Shown piece by piece: positions 44,843-53,454 of a stretch of DNA of 64,000 nt. This stretch comes from Nitrospira sp. (GTDB lineage: Bacteria; Nitrospirota; Nitrospiria; Nitrospirales; Nitrospiraceae). Positions within the stretch are counted from its first letter, which is position 1, and every line of letters starts with the position of its first letter. A program made the position numbers and the translations under genes. Where the stretch lies: the NCBI GenBank assembly GCA_022842445.1, contig JALHPO010000003.1, positions 248,001-312,000 of the forward strand. The letters run 5' to 3'. The notes under the pieces are model-generated. The model worked only from the letters and a program-made list of their open reading frames with translations, was not told the origin of the DNA and searched no databases.

Positions 44843-45907
44843 ATGGAACAGAAAGCAATCAGTCTGCAAGACCTTCGTAGGCGGTCAACAAAGGAGATTG
44901 AACGGCTACGGAAAGTAACGTCGTTCAAGGTCGGCGACTGGAAACGAACGCGATTGGAGAAAGCACTCGGTAAACGATTGGCAACAGCCACTTTGCTGGA
45001 TGATGGTACGCACCAGGAACACACGGAACTCATGGTTCGGCGATTCCAGAAACACTGGGGCGCTCTCACGAAGGACGAAGCCACAGAGCGGCTCAGATTT
45101 CTCACGATACTGGACAGATTAGTAGAGGTCGATGCCGACGCAATGGTGGACGCCTGTGACCATCTGATGGTGTGGATCAAACATGCACTCAACACCGAAT
45201 TGCGCCACATCGGGATTATTGGCTGTGTGGAAATGGAAATTGTGAACCTCAGTCACAGTGAGAAGAAAACCATGGGGTCAAAGAAGATTACTCATGCACT
45301 ACGTGGTTCACGGGCAACGTCGTCACTCTCGATCCCTTCACTGGACGAGAATGAACATCGCAAACTGAATGTCTTGCGGGCGATGCGAGATCACGTGGCT
45401 CCCAACACCCTCTGGAGTCCAACTGACAACACGAAGAGTTGGGTCTTGATACATTTTCACGGTGTGGTTCATCTCGGCGGGACGGCTGACGAGATTGATA
45501 CCCTTCATGAGCGGGTTGCCAAGAAACTCAGGCGACATTGGAATCTTCCTTATGCCGTGGAACTGAAGAAAACATTTGATAAACAACAGTCACGGACAAA
45601 GTTTGCGAAAATCGCTGATTACATCACGAAATGTGGCAACGAGCGGTTGCGGTATGAGACTCGGTTTGGTCGCGGTATGTCTCAGATCGATGTGACTGAA
45701 CGCGCCATGTGGAAGCAGGGGTACCGCGGTATTGACGAAGTGGAGGGAGAAGAGAGTGCGATGGAGGATAGCGTCGGATTGACTCTGGGTGAAGTCGAAG
45801 CGTTAGGCAAAGCGATTGATCGCCTGATGAAACGGAACCGTCGCAGGGATGGGTATGTGCTGCAAATCGGTCGTTTCAACGGTCTCTCTCGGCAGTATTC
45901 CCGCTGA
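44843..45907 (+). CDS. HUH-type replication initiator-like protein
   Basis: Protein of 354 residues. Residues WVLIHFHGVVHLGG give the metal-binding HUH (HFH) motif, and KIADYITKCGN supplies a YxxK tyrosine motif some 70 residues later. This is the order found in rolling-circle Rep proteins. A charged N-terminus (about 1-60) and C-terminus flank it. A GGGAG site precedes the ATG; the frame extending to 44687 is unlikely. If it is active, the element could replicate as a circle after excision. Family assignment rests on motifs only. Confidence 0.65.
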   Translation: MEQKAISLQDLRRRSTKEIERLRKVTSFKVGDWKRTRLEKALGKRLATATLLDDGTHQEHTELMVRRFQKHWGALTKDEATERLRFLTILDRLVEVDADAMVDACDHLMVWIKHALNTELRHIGIIGCVEMEIVNLSHSEKKTMGSKKITHALRGSRATSSLSIPSLDENEHRKLNVLRAMRDHVAPNTLWSPTDNTKSWVLIHFHGVVHLGGTADEIDTLHERVAKKLRRHWNLPYAVELKKTFDKQQSRTKFAKIADYITKCGNERLRYETRFGRGMSQIDVTERAMWKQGYRGIDEVEGEESAMEDSVGLTLGEVEALGKAIDRLMKRNRRRDGYVLQIGRFNGLSRQYSR

Positions 45908-46022
45908 ATTACTCATACACTACGTGCGGATCAACCCAGTTCAGAGTATGGTCCAAATAGGGACAACGGTTCTGGTGGAATCAGGGGTTTCTGGCGAGTC
46001 CCAGTGTCTGGAAGGTGGTAAA

Positions 46023-46220
46023 TCAGTAGACTGCCGTGAGTTCAACAAGTCGGTAGCGAGCGACCTGTAAAATCTCAATGAAATCAATCGATTGCTGTTG
46101 AGTGTGAATTTTATGAAAAAGTGCAATAAATTCATGTGCTTGCGTGACGTGGATACTTGATGGGGGATTAGCTTTTAGAATGTTTTGAATTTCAGCAATC
46201 CCTAAACTTCCCTGATACAA
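46023..46220 (-). CDS. Small hypothetical protein after the Mrr operon
   Basis: Frame of 65 residues from a TTG at 46220, overlapping the end of the preceding gene by 19 bases. It reads GSLGIAEIQNILKANPPSSI and later FIEILQVARYRLVELTAVY, with natural amino-acid usage. The start is uncertain. It would be the third gene of a unit with the two genes upstream. Confidence 0.4.
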   Translation of the reverse strand: MYQGSLGIAEIQNILKANPPSSIHVTQAHEFIALFHKIHTQQQSIDFIEILQVARYRLVELTAVY

Positions 46221-47464
46221 GATGCTTCCCTAAGCCATCGGAAGATCCATCCGTCTGGCTTGGCTAGTTCCACTTCCTGAGCGAACTTGATTAATCGCTT
46301 TTTGGAGTAGACTTTACCGCCTAAACTCCCATGCCGAGCATCTGAACTATCCTTTTCTAGAACCTTGAGCTTTGGAATGGTGCTTAGTATTGTTGCAGCA
46401 CTCTTAATCAAGCTATCGATCCGCCACCCTTGGATTAAAGCACGGTTAGTCGAACTCTTTATTTCTTTGGGGTTCAGAACATCATAGATCTGATTGATCG
46501 ATAGGTCGTGCTTATAATGTCCCAAGTTTATAGTGCCCACCTTGTTTTTCACTAAAGCCCAAACCTTGCTGTTAAATTCAGCCTCAATCGCTTTTTGACA
46601 AGCGACAGGAATGCACCAAAAGAAACTATCTCTCAGAGCGGGCGTTCTCATAAAGACCACGGCATCAACGAGTGCACTCCACGCCTCATCACACAGCTTG
46701 TTCCGCAAGCTGTTGTTTTGAGGATGTAGCCATTCTTCAGCCTGTAACCTTTCTTCTCGAATATTGACCCCAGCCCTTAATCGATCAACCTCAAACTTGG
46801 CATTCTCTAAATCATTGACGGTCTCGCGTAACTCATTCTTCAGAAGAACTACCACTTCGGGCAAATCTATGGTTGTAACCTCGCCACTGTCTCGCGTGAT
46901 GGTTTCAGCAAGTATTTGCGTCGCACATCGGAATAATTCACCATCGACCTCACTCGTTGAGCAGAATCTCCTAACATCAGCAAAGAGATCCCGCACCCGA
47001 CTATACTCGCCAAGATCGCTATACACATCCATCATCTCAAGCAAGTAATCATAGCCAAGTCCGCAATCATCCTTGTGAGCTTCGATATCCAATGCCTCAT
47101 ACACGGCGGCGGCGTGGTGGAGTTGACCACGTTCTTGGTACCACCGTGCAATAGCCCATGTTGCGAGGGTCGTCATCCCTACCTTCTTCTCTTCCAGAAA
47201 GTCACTCCATGACTTCATTCTCGTCTCTGGCGACACGGATCGAGAGGTGAAGGATAACCGTTCCATGAGGTCGTCACATTCACGGGGAAGGCAGTCCTCG
47301 GACAAATCTTCAAGGATCTGCTTCAGCACGTTCAGAATTTGGTCGTCTCCCTGCGCACTTGCTATATCAGATAGACCTATTCGGGGCGGGGGGAACTGAC
47401 CCGTCTGTATTAAATCCAAAATATTCAGAACAGTATATTGCCGATCCTCTTCTTCGCCAGCCAT
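46202..47464 (-). CDS. Unknown protein paired with Mrr
   Basis: Protein of 420 residues. The N-terminal third has TPR-like helical pairs (WAIARWYQERGQLHHAAAVYEAL), the middle a coiled coil (LLKNELRETVNDLENAKFEV), and the C-terminal part a separate domain (about 260-415) with SLGGKVYSKKRLIKFAQEVE. No known family is recognised. The ATG at 47464 has AGGTGG upstream. It follows mrr by nine bases. Confidence 0.65.
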   Translation of the reverse strand: MAGEEEDRQYTVLNILDLIQTGQFPPPRIGLSDIASAQGDDQILNVLKQILEDLSEDCLPRECDDLMERLSFTSRSVSPETRMKSWSDFLEEKKVGMTTLATWAIARWYQERGQLHHAAAVYEALDIEAHKDDCGLGYDYLLEMMDVYSDLGEYSRVRDLFADVRRFCSTSEVDGELFRCATQILAETITRDSGEVTTIDLPEVVVLLKNELRETVNDLENAKFEVDRLRAGVNIREERLQAEEWLHPQNNSLRNKLCDEAWSALVDAVVFMRTPALRDSFFWCIPVACQKAIEAEFNSKVWALVKNKVGTINLGHYKHDLSINQIYDVLNPKEIKSSTNRALIQGWRIDSLIKSAATILSTIPKLKVLEKDSSDARHGSLGGKVYSKKRLIKFAQEVELAKPDGWIFRWLREASCIREV

Positions 47465-47473
47465 AATACCCAC

Positions 47474-48370
47474 CTAATCTTCTGCAAAATAATCGGAGTC
47501 GATCCGTTTTACTTGGAAAGTTGCTGTTGTGGTCGTCCCCAATCCGTGATCGATCATCAATTCAGCGAGCATACGTCCATCGATCAGAATAACCTTGGGG
47601 TCGATTGTCTCAACATAATTCTTGGCGTCCTCCGAAAACTTGCCCGTGGTGATGAACACACCTTTCTTGGCTCGCTTGCCATGGAGGGCTCCGACAAACT
47701 TTTGAACTTCAGGTCTACCGACTGTGCCTTCCCAACGCTTCGCTTGCAGGTAAACCAAATCCAGTCCAAGGCGATCTTCCTTGATAATACCGTCGATTCC
47801 TTCATCTCCTGTGCCACCAATAGATTTTCCTGCATCAGCGCGTGACCCTCCATACCCCATGGCGACCATCAGATCAACGACTAATCGTTCAAAAAACTGA
47901 GGCGAATTGCTCGCAATGCGTTGCACGACCTGACTGGCGAGATCACCTCGAATGCTCTCATAGGATTTCTGAAGCGTTTCCTCTGGCGTCTCCTTGGAGG
48001 GTTCTTGTTCTTCTTCCTTGGGGGATTTTGCTTTATGGAACTCAAGAAACTCTGGATATTGATTGAGGATTCTTATGTCGATTCGCTTGTGACCTGCCTT
48101 GTGTAGGTCCATACCCCGTTGAGTAATGCGAAACATACTACGCCGTGGTGACTCCAAGACTTTCGCCTGGATGAAATAACTCTTCGCCCACGCCACTCGA
48201 TTTTCAAATTTCGTCTGAATTCCGCTTGGAAGAGGCTCTTTCAAGTCCGCTTCGGGCAACGCCATAACCTTGGCGATCACCTCTCTCGCTTCCTGGATGG
48301 AATGCTCTTTCCCGTCTGCGGCAAGATCAAGCAGCGGCTTGAAGAAACTCTGAAAGTCCGGAACTGCCAT
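47474..48370 (-). CDS. Mrr-type restriction endonuclease
   Basis: Protein of 298 residues. An N-terminal winged-helix Mrr_N domain (about 1-90, QEAREVIAKVMALPEADLKE) is followed by a linker and a catalytic domain (about 150-290). The catalytic residues fit GGTGDEGIDGIIKED and the QAK motif (YLQAKRW), as in Mrr enzymes that cut methylated or foreign DNA. It is the first gene of a likely operon with the 420-residue protein. Confidence 0.88.
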   Translation of the reverse strand: MAVPDFQSFFKPLLDLAADGKEHSIQEAREVIAKVMALPEADLKEPLPSGIQTKFENRVAWAKSYFIQAKVLESPRRSMFRITQRGMDLHKAGHKRIDIRILNQYPEFLEFHKAKSPKEEEQEPSKETPEETLQKSYESIRGDLASQVVQRIASNSPQFFERLVVDLMVAMGYGGSRADAGKSIGGTGDEGIDGIIKEDRLGLDLVYLQAKRWEGTVGRPEVQKFVGALHGKRAKKGVFITTGKFSEDAKNYVETIDPKVILIDGRMLAELMIDHGLGTTTTATFQVKRIDSDYFAED

Positions 48371-48661
48371 CGGGTGATTCCTTTCCCAAGAGCGAGAAGA
48401 AATGTTGCACCACACGACCTTCCTGTAGGAACTGCGGGAGTGTGCCCCCGCTTGTGGAAAAGGTCAAATTAAACTTGGACCAGATTCGCGGCATCTATTA
48501 TTGGGTACATGGGCTGGTCGTTATGGATGATTACGAAGCGTCTGTGTGGATATTGCGAGCGAGGTGAGGGCGTCATTGACAACAAGGAACCCTTCGACAA
48601 TGACTCTCACTTTCCCGAGGCAATTGACGTGAGTAGCCAGCTTGGTATTGTATTGGGTTTG

Positions 48662-49180
48662 TCAGGCTCGGTTGTTCCAATGACACTCAGTAATTTCCCA
48701 ACCTTCAGCGAACAGCCGAAGAACAACCCATTTCGTGGCGCTCATTGGTGGGCTAGAGGGGGCTTTCAATGGGTCTCTCCCAGAACATACTAGACGGATC
48801 GTTCTAATGCTGGAACCCTGATGCGTCAAACTCTTTTTTATGGCAGCAGTTGGCTTCCCCTGATTACCGTTGTGTTTGGGAGCCCGATTGATGTGCGTTG
48901 CCACGTCAAGAAGTATTGCCTCCGCTAGTTCGGCATACGACTTTTGTCGAGTTTTCGATTTTATCTTGGTTTCTATCAAGGCAATAACGCCATCAATTGG
49001 GCGAGCCGCCCACGGCTTTCTCATATGATCAGCGAACCGTTGCAGCACGTTTCCCTCGCCCAGATACGATGGAACTACCTTTGCCTTACCACTCCACAAG
49101 ACATATACGCCGATTTCATCATAGATATCAGTCAACGTAATCTCAGATAGACGAATGAAGTGAAGTTTTATCGTGAGCAT
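48662..49180 (-). CDS. GIY-YIG-like nuclease domain protein
   Basis: Protein of 172 residues. IGVYVLWSGKAKVVPSYLGE plays the GIY-YIG core, with QRFADH following; the second motif is YLG rather than YIG. The remainder is variable and the glutamate expected later is unclear. Start at the ATG at 49180 is preferred. It could be a nicking nuclease, but it may also be inactive. Confidence 0.6.
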   Translation of the reverse strand: MLTIKLHFIRLSEITLTDIYDEIGVYVLWSGKAKVVPSYLGEGNVLQRFADHMRKPWAARPIDGVIALIETKIKSKTRQKSYAELAEAILLDVATHINRAPKHNGNQGKPTAAIKKSLTHQGSSIRTIRLVCSGRDPLKAPSSPPMSATKWVVLRLFAEGWEITECHWNNRA

Positions 49181-49549
49181 GTTTGTACCATCCAGGAAGC
49201 CCAAGCAGCAGAACTGCTAATCTCGTTCGTAAGAGTATGTCCCCAAGAGAGATGGGGCAAATCATTTCGCTTCTTCTGTGGGTATGCGGTGGAGATCACT
49301 TCAGATTGAAGGACACTGAACGACTAATTGGGCAGGATGGCTTCGCGGCGCCTTGAGGGGAATGCGCAGGTCGCCAGGGATGATTTCGAAGAACGTCGGC
49401 GTGTCTACTGCGAGCGTGGCGTAGTTGCTATACGAGACTGTGAGAGGGGCTATCGTCAGACAACTATCCCAATCTTTTAAGACTGGCGTCATTCAAGGAT
49501 TAGTGGTAAGTACGCCTCCCATACAAGCATCTAGGAAGGGAGGCTGATA
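49181..49549. other. Gap with no gene supported
   Basis: About 369 bp between the divergent GIY-YIG-like gene and the HNH gene. A 63-residue minus-strand frame at 49301-49492 has no ribosome-binding site and no family match. No repeats or RNA were recognised. Confidence 0.5.
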
Positions 49550-50398
49550 ATGGGATCTGCTTTTAATGCTCTGCACAAATTTGTATTCCAGGCAAAGAAT
49601 GGTGCGTATTCCGTTATCACTTCAAAAGATGAAGCCAAGAAGGGACAAATCACACTGACTGGATATGAGACTAAACTTGTAGAAGATTATTTTGGGAAGG
49701 AGAAGATTCATAAAGGATCTGCCAAATCCGACCCCGCCAAGTCCACAAAAGCATTTTTTATTTATAACAAGAAATCTGAAGGTCAACTTAAGCTAACTTA
49801 TCCGAAGCCAAACAAAGAGGAACTACGCTTATACATGAACGCTCATCAGGGGTTTCGCCCTGAGGCGGGTGACATATGGTTTGTATACAAACCTGAGGAC
49901 CAACATAAGCCACTTGTAGTTGGTTCAATGAAACCTGGTGAATGGGAATCACTCGGGTCAAAAGATGAGGGCGATGAGGAGTATCAAGGCATCATAAATT
50001 CACCGCCCGCAGCGGCTCCCCCTAAAACTAAAACCACCACTGGGTATGAGAGGAAGAGAGAGATAGCTTTAGGTAAAATGAAACAAGCATCTTATAGGTG
50101 CCAAGCAGACGATACTCACATAACTTTTATATCCCCCGTTACAGGAAATAACTTTGTAGAGCCACATCACCTTATTCCGATGAAAGCACAATCCGATTTC
50201 ACCAATAGTCTCGATGTAAAAGAAAACATTGTTGTGCTGTGCCCAAATTGCCACAGAAAGATTCATTTAGCTGGGCACAGTGAAAAGGAAGAAATGCTGA
50301 ATTACTTTTACCAAGATTTGTCCGCTGGTCTACAAAAGCAGGGACTAGAGATAACATTTGACGGGCTGAAGACCTATTACAACCTCCTCAAGACATAA
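49550..50398 (+). CDS. HNH endonuclease, probable restriction enzyme
   Basis: Protein of 282 residues. A C-terminal HNH domain (about 185-245) has EPHHLIPM, LCPNCHRKIHLAGH and an asparagine in between (VKENIVVLCPNC). The N-terminal half (about 1-140) is unknown and could be a DNA-reading domain. GGGAGG precedes the ATG. It lies three bases before vsr and beside a C5 methyltransferase, so it is probably the restriction enzyme of that system. Confidence 0.85.
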   Translation: MGSAFNALHKFVFQAKNGAYSVITSKDEAKKGQITLTGYETKLVEDYFGKEKIHKGSAKSDPAKSTKAFFIYNKKSEGQLKLTYPKPNKEELRLYMNAHQGFRPEAGDIWFVYKPEDQHKPLVVGSMKPGEWESLGSKDEGDEEYQGIINSPPAAAPPKTKTTTGYERKREIALGKMKQASYRCQADDTHITFISPVTGNNFVEPHHLIPMKAQSDFTNSLDVKENIVVLCPNCHRKIHLAGHSEKEEMLNYFYQDLSAGLQKQGLEITFDGLKTYYNLLKT

Positions 50399-50401
50399 GA
50401 A

Positions 50402-50824
50402 ATGGACATTGTAGATAAGGACAAGCGAAGTCTAATTATGTCGCGTATCAGAGGAACTGATACCGCTCCAGAGAAGACGGTCCGATCAATTTTGCACCGC
50501 TTGGGGTTCAGGTATAGGCTCCATGTGAAAGACCTTCCCGGCAAGCCAGATATAGTAATGCGTAAATACACGACCGCAATATTCGTTCACGGCTGCTTCT
50601 GGCATCAGCATAAGGATTGTATAGATGGGGCGTTACCCAAGAGCAATACAGCATTTTGGAAAGGTAAGTTGAATGGTAACGTGGAAAGGGATCTGAAGAA
50701 TCTGGCGCTTCTTCGCAATGGAGGATGGAAAGTTTGTGTTGTATGGGAATGTGAGTTGAAAGACAGGGGGAGGTTGACTCAAAAACTTAAAGATCTATTT
50801 AGGGCTAAGCTTTCGACCAGCTAG
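50402..50824 (+). CDS. vsr: Very short patch repair (Vsr) endonuclease
   Basis: Protein of 140 residues matching Vsr, which nicks at T:G mismatches made by deamination of 5-methylcytosine. The family block SRIRGTDTAPEKTVRSILH, LPGKPDIVMRKYTTAIFVHG, the zinc-site CFWHQHKDC and FWKGKLNGNVERD are all intact. It starts three bases after the HNH gene stop. Its last 30 bases overlap the convergent methyltransferase gene. Vsr supports the view that this R-M system makes 5-methylcytosine. Confidence 0.96.
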   Translation: MDIVDKDKRSLIMSRIRGTDTAPEKTVRSILHRLGFRYRLHVKDLPGKPDIVMRKYTTAIFVHGCFWHQHKDCIDGALPKSNTAFWKGKLNGNVERDLKNLALLRNGGWKVCVVWECELKDRGRLTQKLKDLFRAKLSTS

Positions 50825-52093
50825 GCTTTTCCCAAAACGAGCCGCAAGCAGCTTCGCTATCTTGGTTACTACCGGAACGACAACGGAATTGCCAAACTGC
50901 TTGTAAGCGGGAGTGTCCGTGTCTGGCAATCTAAACTCCTCCGGGAATCCTAGTAATCGCGCACATTCTCTTGGTGTCAACTTACGCGGGTTTTTACCCT
51001 TCTGTGGAATCAGACATTCTTTTCCATCCTTCCCATAGCGGGCGACCAAAGTATTGGAGGGCTTGTCAAGGATTGCCGTGTGAGCGGTAAAGCCTGTACC
51101 CCTCGCCAAGTTTCTCTCGGTTCGCCTTTGATGCCCGAGCCACAGGCGGCGCGATATTGTATAGGAACGCGGTGGCTCCGGTTCCAGAATCGACCTTAAT
51201 GGCAACGGATTACCCTTGAATTCAGGAATGTCGAATTCCTTTTCCCCATGCAAAGCGACCATAAAGCACCGTGCCCTATTTTGAGGAACAACCGTCTTTG
51301 CATTAATAATCTTGTATGAAAAGGAATAGCCGAGGTCTCTGACCGTCTGCTCAATTACGGAGAAGGTTTTCCCCTTATCATGGAGGACCAGATTTTTTAC
51401 ATTTTCCAATATCATGACCGCGGGTTTCTTGACTGCCGCGACCCTCACAATATTGAAGAATAGAGTGCCTTGTGTTTCGCAAGCAAATCCGTGCTTAAGA
51501 CCAATAGAGTTTCTGGCTGAAACTCCAGCACGACTAAACGGCTGACAAGGAAAGCCAGCGCAAAGAATGTCGTGATTGGGAATAAAGTCACGGACTTGAT
51601 CGTCAGCTAGGTGTTCGCCACTAAAAATATTAATGTCACCAAAAGGGAACTCTCCAAAGTTTCGATAATAGGTTTCCTTGGCGGATTTATCCCATTCGCT
51701 TGAGAAAACGCATTGTCCTCCGACAGATTGGAGGGCTAAGCGGAACCCTCCTATTCCGGCAAATAAGTCTATAAATCGGAAAGAGCCGACACTGGTGGGA
51801 GGAAAGGGAATGCGTTCGTAGAGTATAAAGAGTTCATGTCGCCCATCGACAAGCTTAGTTGATTCTCTGCGTCTGCCCAATGCGGGATAGGACTGCTCAA
51901 ATAGTCTTGCCACCCATTTGTCTCGAAGTTCTTTGTCACCGAATAACGGTATGGTTAATGGATGCTGGAGCCAACTACTGATAGATGCATTCCTTTCGGA
52001 ATGATGCGCGAGCGGATGACCTAGTTCTCTTGTCAAAATCTTCAATGCCGTAACAGCCTCGTCGAAATGAATCTGTCTGATAGTTGACTTCAC
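50795..52093 (-). CDS. C5-cytosine DNA methyltransferase
   Basis: Protein of 432 residues. A variable N-terminus of about 120 residues precedes the motifs FIDLFAGIGGFRLAL (I), the catalytic GFPCQPFS (IV), LENVKNLV (VI), PQNRARCFMVA (VIII) and FGNSVVVPVVTKIA (X). The recognition region between VIII and IX is short. The target is not deducible. Unlike most C5 enzymes it has an N-terminal extension. It is convergent with the HNH-vsr pair, which it overlaps. Confidence 0.95.
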   Translation of the reverse strand: MKSTIRQIHFDEAVTALKILTRELGHPLAHHSERNASISSWLQHPLTIPLFGDKELRDKWVARLFEQSYPALGRRRESTKLVDGRHELFILYERIPFPPTSVGSFRFIDLFAGIGGFRLALQSVGGQCVFSSEWDKSAKETYYRNFGEFPFGDINIFSGEHLADDQVRDFIPNHDILCAGFPCQPFSRAGVSARNSIGLKHGFACETQGTLFFNIVRVAAVKKPAVMILENVKNLVLHDKGKTFSVIEQTVRDLGYSFSYKIINAKTVVPQNRARCFMVALHGEKEFDIPEFKGNPLPLRSILEPEPPRSYTISRRLWLGHQRRTERNLARGTGFTAHTAILDKPSNTLVARYGKDGKECLIPQKGKNPRKLTPRECARLLGFPEEFRLPDTDTPAYKQFGNSVVVPVVTKIAKLLAARFGKSLAGRKLSPK

Positions 52094-52286
52094 TCTGCTA
52101 TCTCTTGGCTTATAAGATTAAGCTGCCTGTCTAATCGTAGACATTCTGCCGTTTGTTGGCAATGGCGTCGTGATGCAAGTTATTCTTCATAGAACATAAC
52201 TGTCTTCCCTCACCAGGATACTGTCCTGTTTGCGGTGGCGCATTGGAAGAGAAAGCGAGTATAAGCAGGTAAGTTTTTAGTGTAGT

Positions 52287-52529
52287 TCATGCTCGTCTTT
52301 CTGCTTTGGCGACCGCGTATCGTGCCAAGTCACAGATGGATGCCCCGCTGAGTTCTCCGTTATCCTCCAAGTCATCGTCTCCGAGTAAATCCACCATCGA
52401 TTTCAAGGCGACATAGAGGATTGGCGCTGCTTCTTTATCACTGTCCCCGATCAAGTCAAGCATTGCTTTCAGCGCCTCGTGAAGGACGGGGGCGGCTTCT
52501 TTGTCTATATCTGCATCCAGTTGCTCCAT
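52287..52529 (-). CDS. Small acidic protein with an internal repeat
   Basis: Protein of 80 residues. Two tandem units, DKEAAPVLHEALKAMLDLIG and DKEAAPILYVALKSMVDLLG, form most of it, followed by a short tail. No family is recognised. It reads towards the element interior, just inside attR, so the stranded tRNA promoter at 52890-52918 could drive it. The ribosome-binding site (GGGAGGTACGTC) is good. Confidence 0.55.
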   Translation of the reverse strand: MEQLDADIDKEAAPVLHEALKAMLDLIGDSDKEAAPILYVALKSMVDLLGDDDLEDNGELSGASICDLARYAVAKAERRA

Positions 52530-52862
52530 GACGTACCTCCCAAAGATTTTGCGATGCTAACACTACCCCCCCCACCATGCAATCTGCCTTGCCCCACCAG
52601 AATAGTGCCTTGTTCGCGGCACCAAGCTGTCTCAATCAACGACTGAAAGTTTGACAGAGAGAAATGAAGGAAAGTTCTCTTCGTGTAGAGGGAGATGAAA
52701 GACGAGCCAGAGAAACCCAAGGGAGAGCAGTCTTATGTAGTTTGGGGAGAAAATGAGGGGAAAAAAGAACGGATACTTACATAACCGAGTTACATAAAAT
52801 ATTTGGTCGTACTGAATACATGATTATTATCAATAAGTTGTTGAGTATTTTCAAATATTTTG
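52530..52862. other. AT-rich right end of the element; no gene
   Basis: About 333 bp, strongly AT-rich towards the att site, with no supported gene. It holds a run of C (about 52566-52573). Integrase arm sites may lie here, but I could not pick out a repeated motif. Nearby at 52200-52270, a startless frame includes YCPVCGGALEEKA, a zinc-knuckle scrap. Confidence 0.45.
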
Positions 52863-52880
52863 ACTGAGCTACGGGCGCAC
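52863..52880. repeat. attR: 18-bp direct repeat of the tRNA-Arg 5' end
   Basis: ACTGAGCTACGGGCGCAC, identical to 36812-36829. The flanking bases differ on both sides, so the match marks a recombination core rather than a longer duplication. Confidence 0.9.
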
Positions 52881-52889
52881 GTGTGCTAC

Positions 52890-52918
52890 ATGAATCATGT
52901 TATGCGAAGGCTTGTCAA
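52890..52918 (-). promoter_or_regulatory. Candidate native tRNA-Arg promoter, stranded at attR
   Basis: On the minus strand TTGACA (52918-52913) is followed after 17 bases by ATTCAT (52895-52890), a plausible sigma-70 promoter pointing at the attR repeat, which is the first 16 bases of tRNA-Arg. Before insertion this would have been the tRNA promoter; it now faces into the element. Confidence 0.55.
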
Positions 52919-52953
52919 GAATACGATCCGATACCACAGGCAGCACTCACGGG

Positions 52954-53454
52954 TTACAGCCGGGCAAGAATTTCGTCTGCAATCTGCACGATCGGCCGCC
53001 CATCGGTTGCAATGACATGATCAGCCGCAGCCTCATACTTCGGGGTTCGCTCACGCAAAACATCCTGCACTTCGTCGATGAACGACTTGGTGCCCGTCAG
53101 TGAAGGGCGTTGCGTATCTCGTCCGATGCGTTTCATGATTGTTTCCACCGAGGCCGTCAGCCAGAAAATGGTGCCTGCAGTTTTCAGCCTGTCGACATTT
53201 TCCGGTCGAAGGATTGCACCTCCCCCTGTATCGATAACCAGTCCATCCTCATGTGCCATATCCCGGCAAACCTGAGATTCAAGATCACGAAAATAGTCCC
53301 ACCCATGCTGCGCGACAATCTCAGGTATGCTCTGACCGGCTCGTTTCACAACCTCCGCATCAGTCGATACCATGGTTCGGCCAAGGCGCGAGGCCACCAT
53401 CTTCCCTACGGTGCTCTTCCCGGTCCCACGGTACCCGATGAGCACGACGTTCAT
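52954..53454 (-). CDS. aroK: Shikimate kinase
   Basis: Protein of 166 residues, phosphorylating shikimate in aromatic amino-acid synthesis. Walker A GYRGTGKSTVGK, the shikimate-binding TDAEV and DTGGGAILR, and the lid arginine region (RIGRDTQRPSL) are present. Its start overlaps the aroE stop by four bases, so it is the last gene of the trmI-SDR-aroE-aroK unit. Confidence 0.95.
   Translation of the reverse strand: MNVVLIGYRGTGKSTVGKMVASRLGRTMVSTDAEVVKRAGQSIPEIVAQHGWDYFRDLESQVCRDMAHEDGLVIDTGGGAILRPENVDRLKTAGTIFWLTASVETIMKRIGRDTQRPSLTGTKSFIDEVQDVLRERTPKYEAAADHVIATDGRPIVQIADEILARL

Noticed and set aside
48509..48793. 94-residue plus-strand frame
   Set aside because: Partly antisense to the GIY-YIG-like gene and without a supported start.
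49301..49492. 63-residue minus-strand frame
   Set aside because: No ribosome-binding site and no recognisable family.
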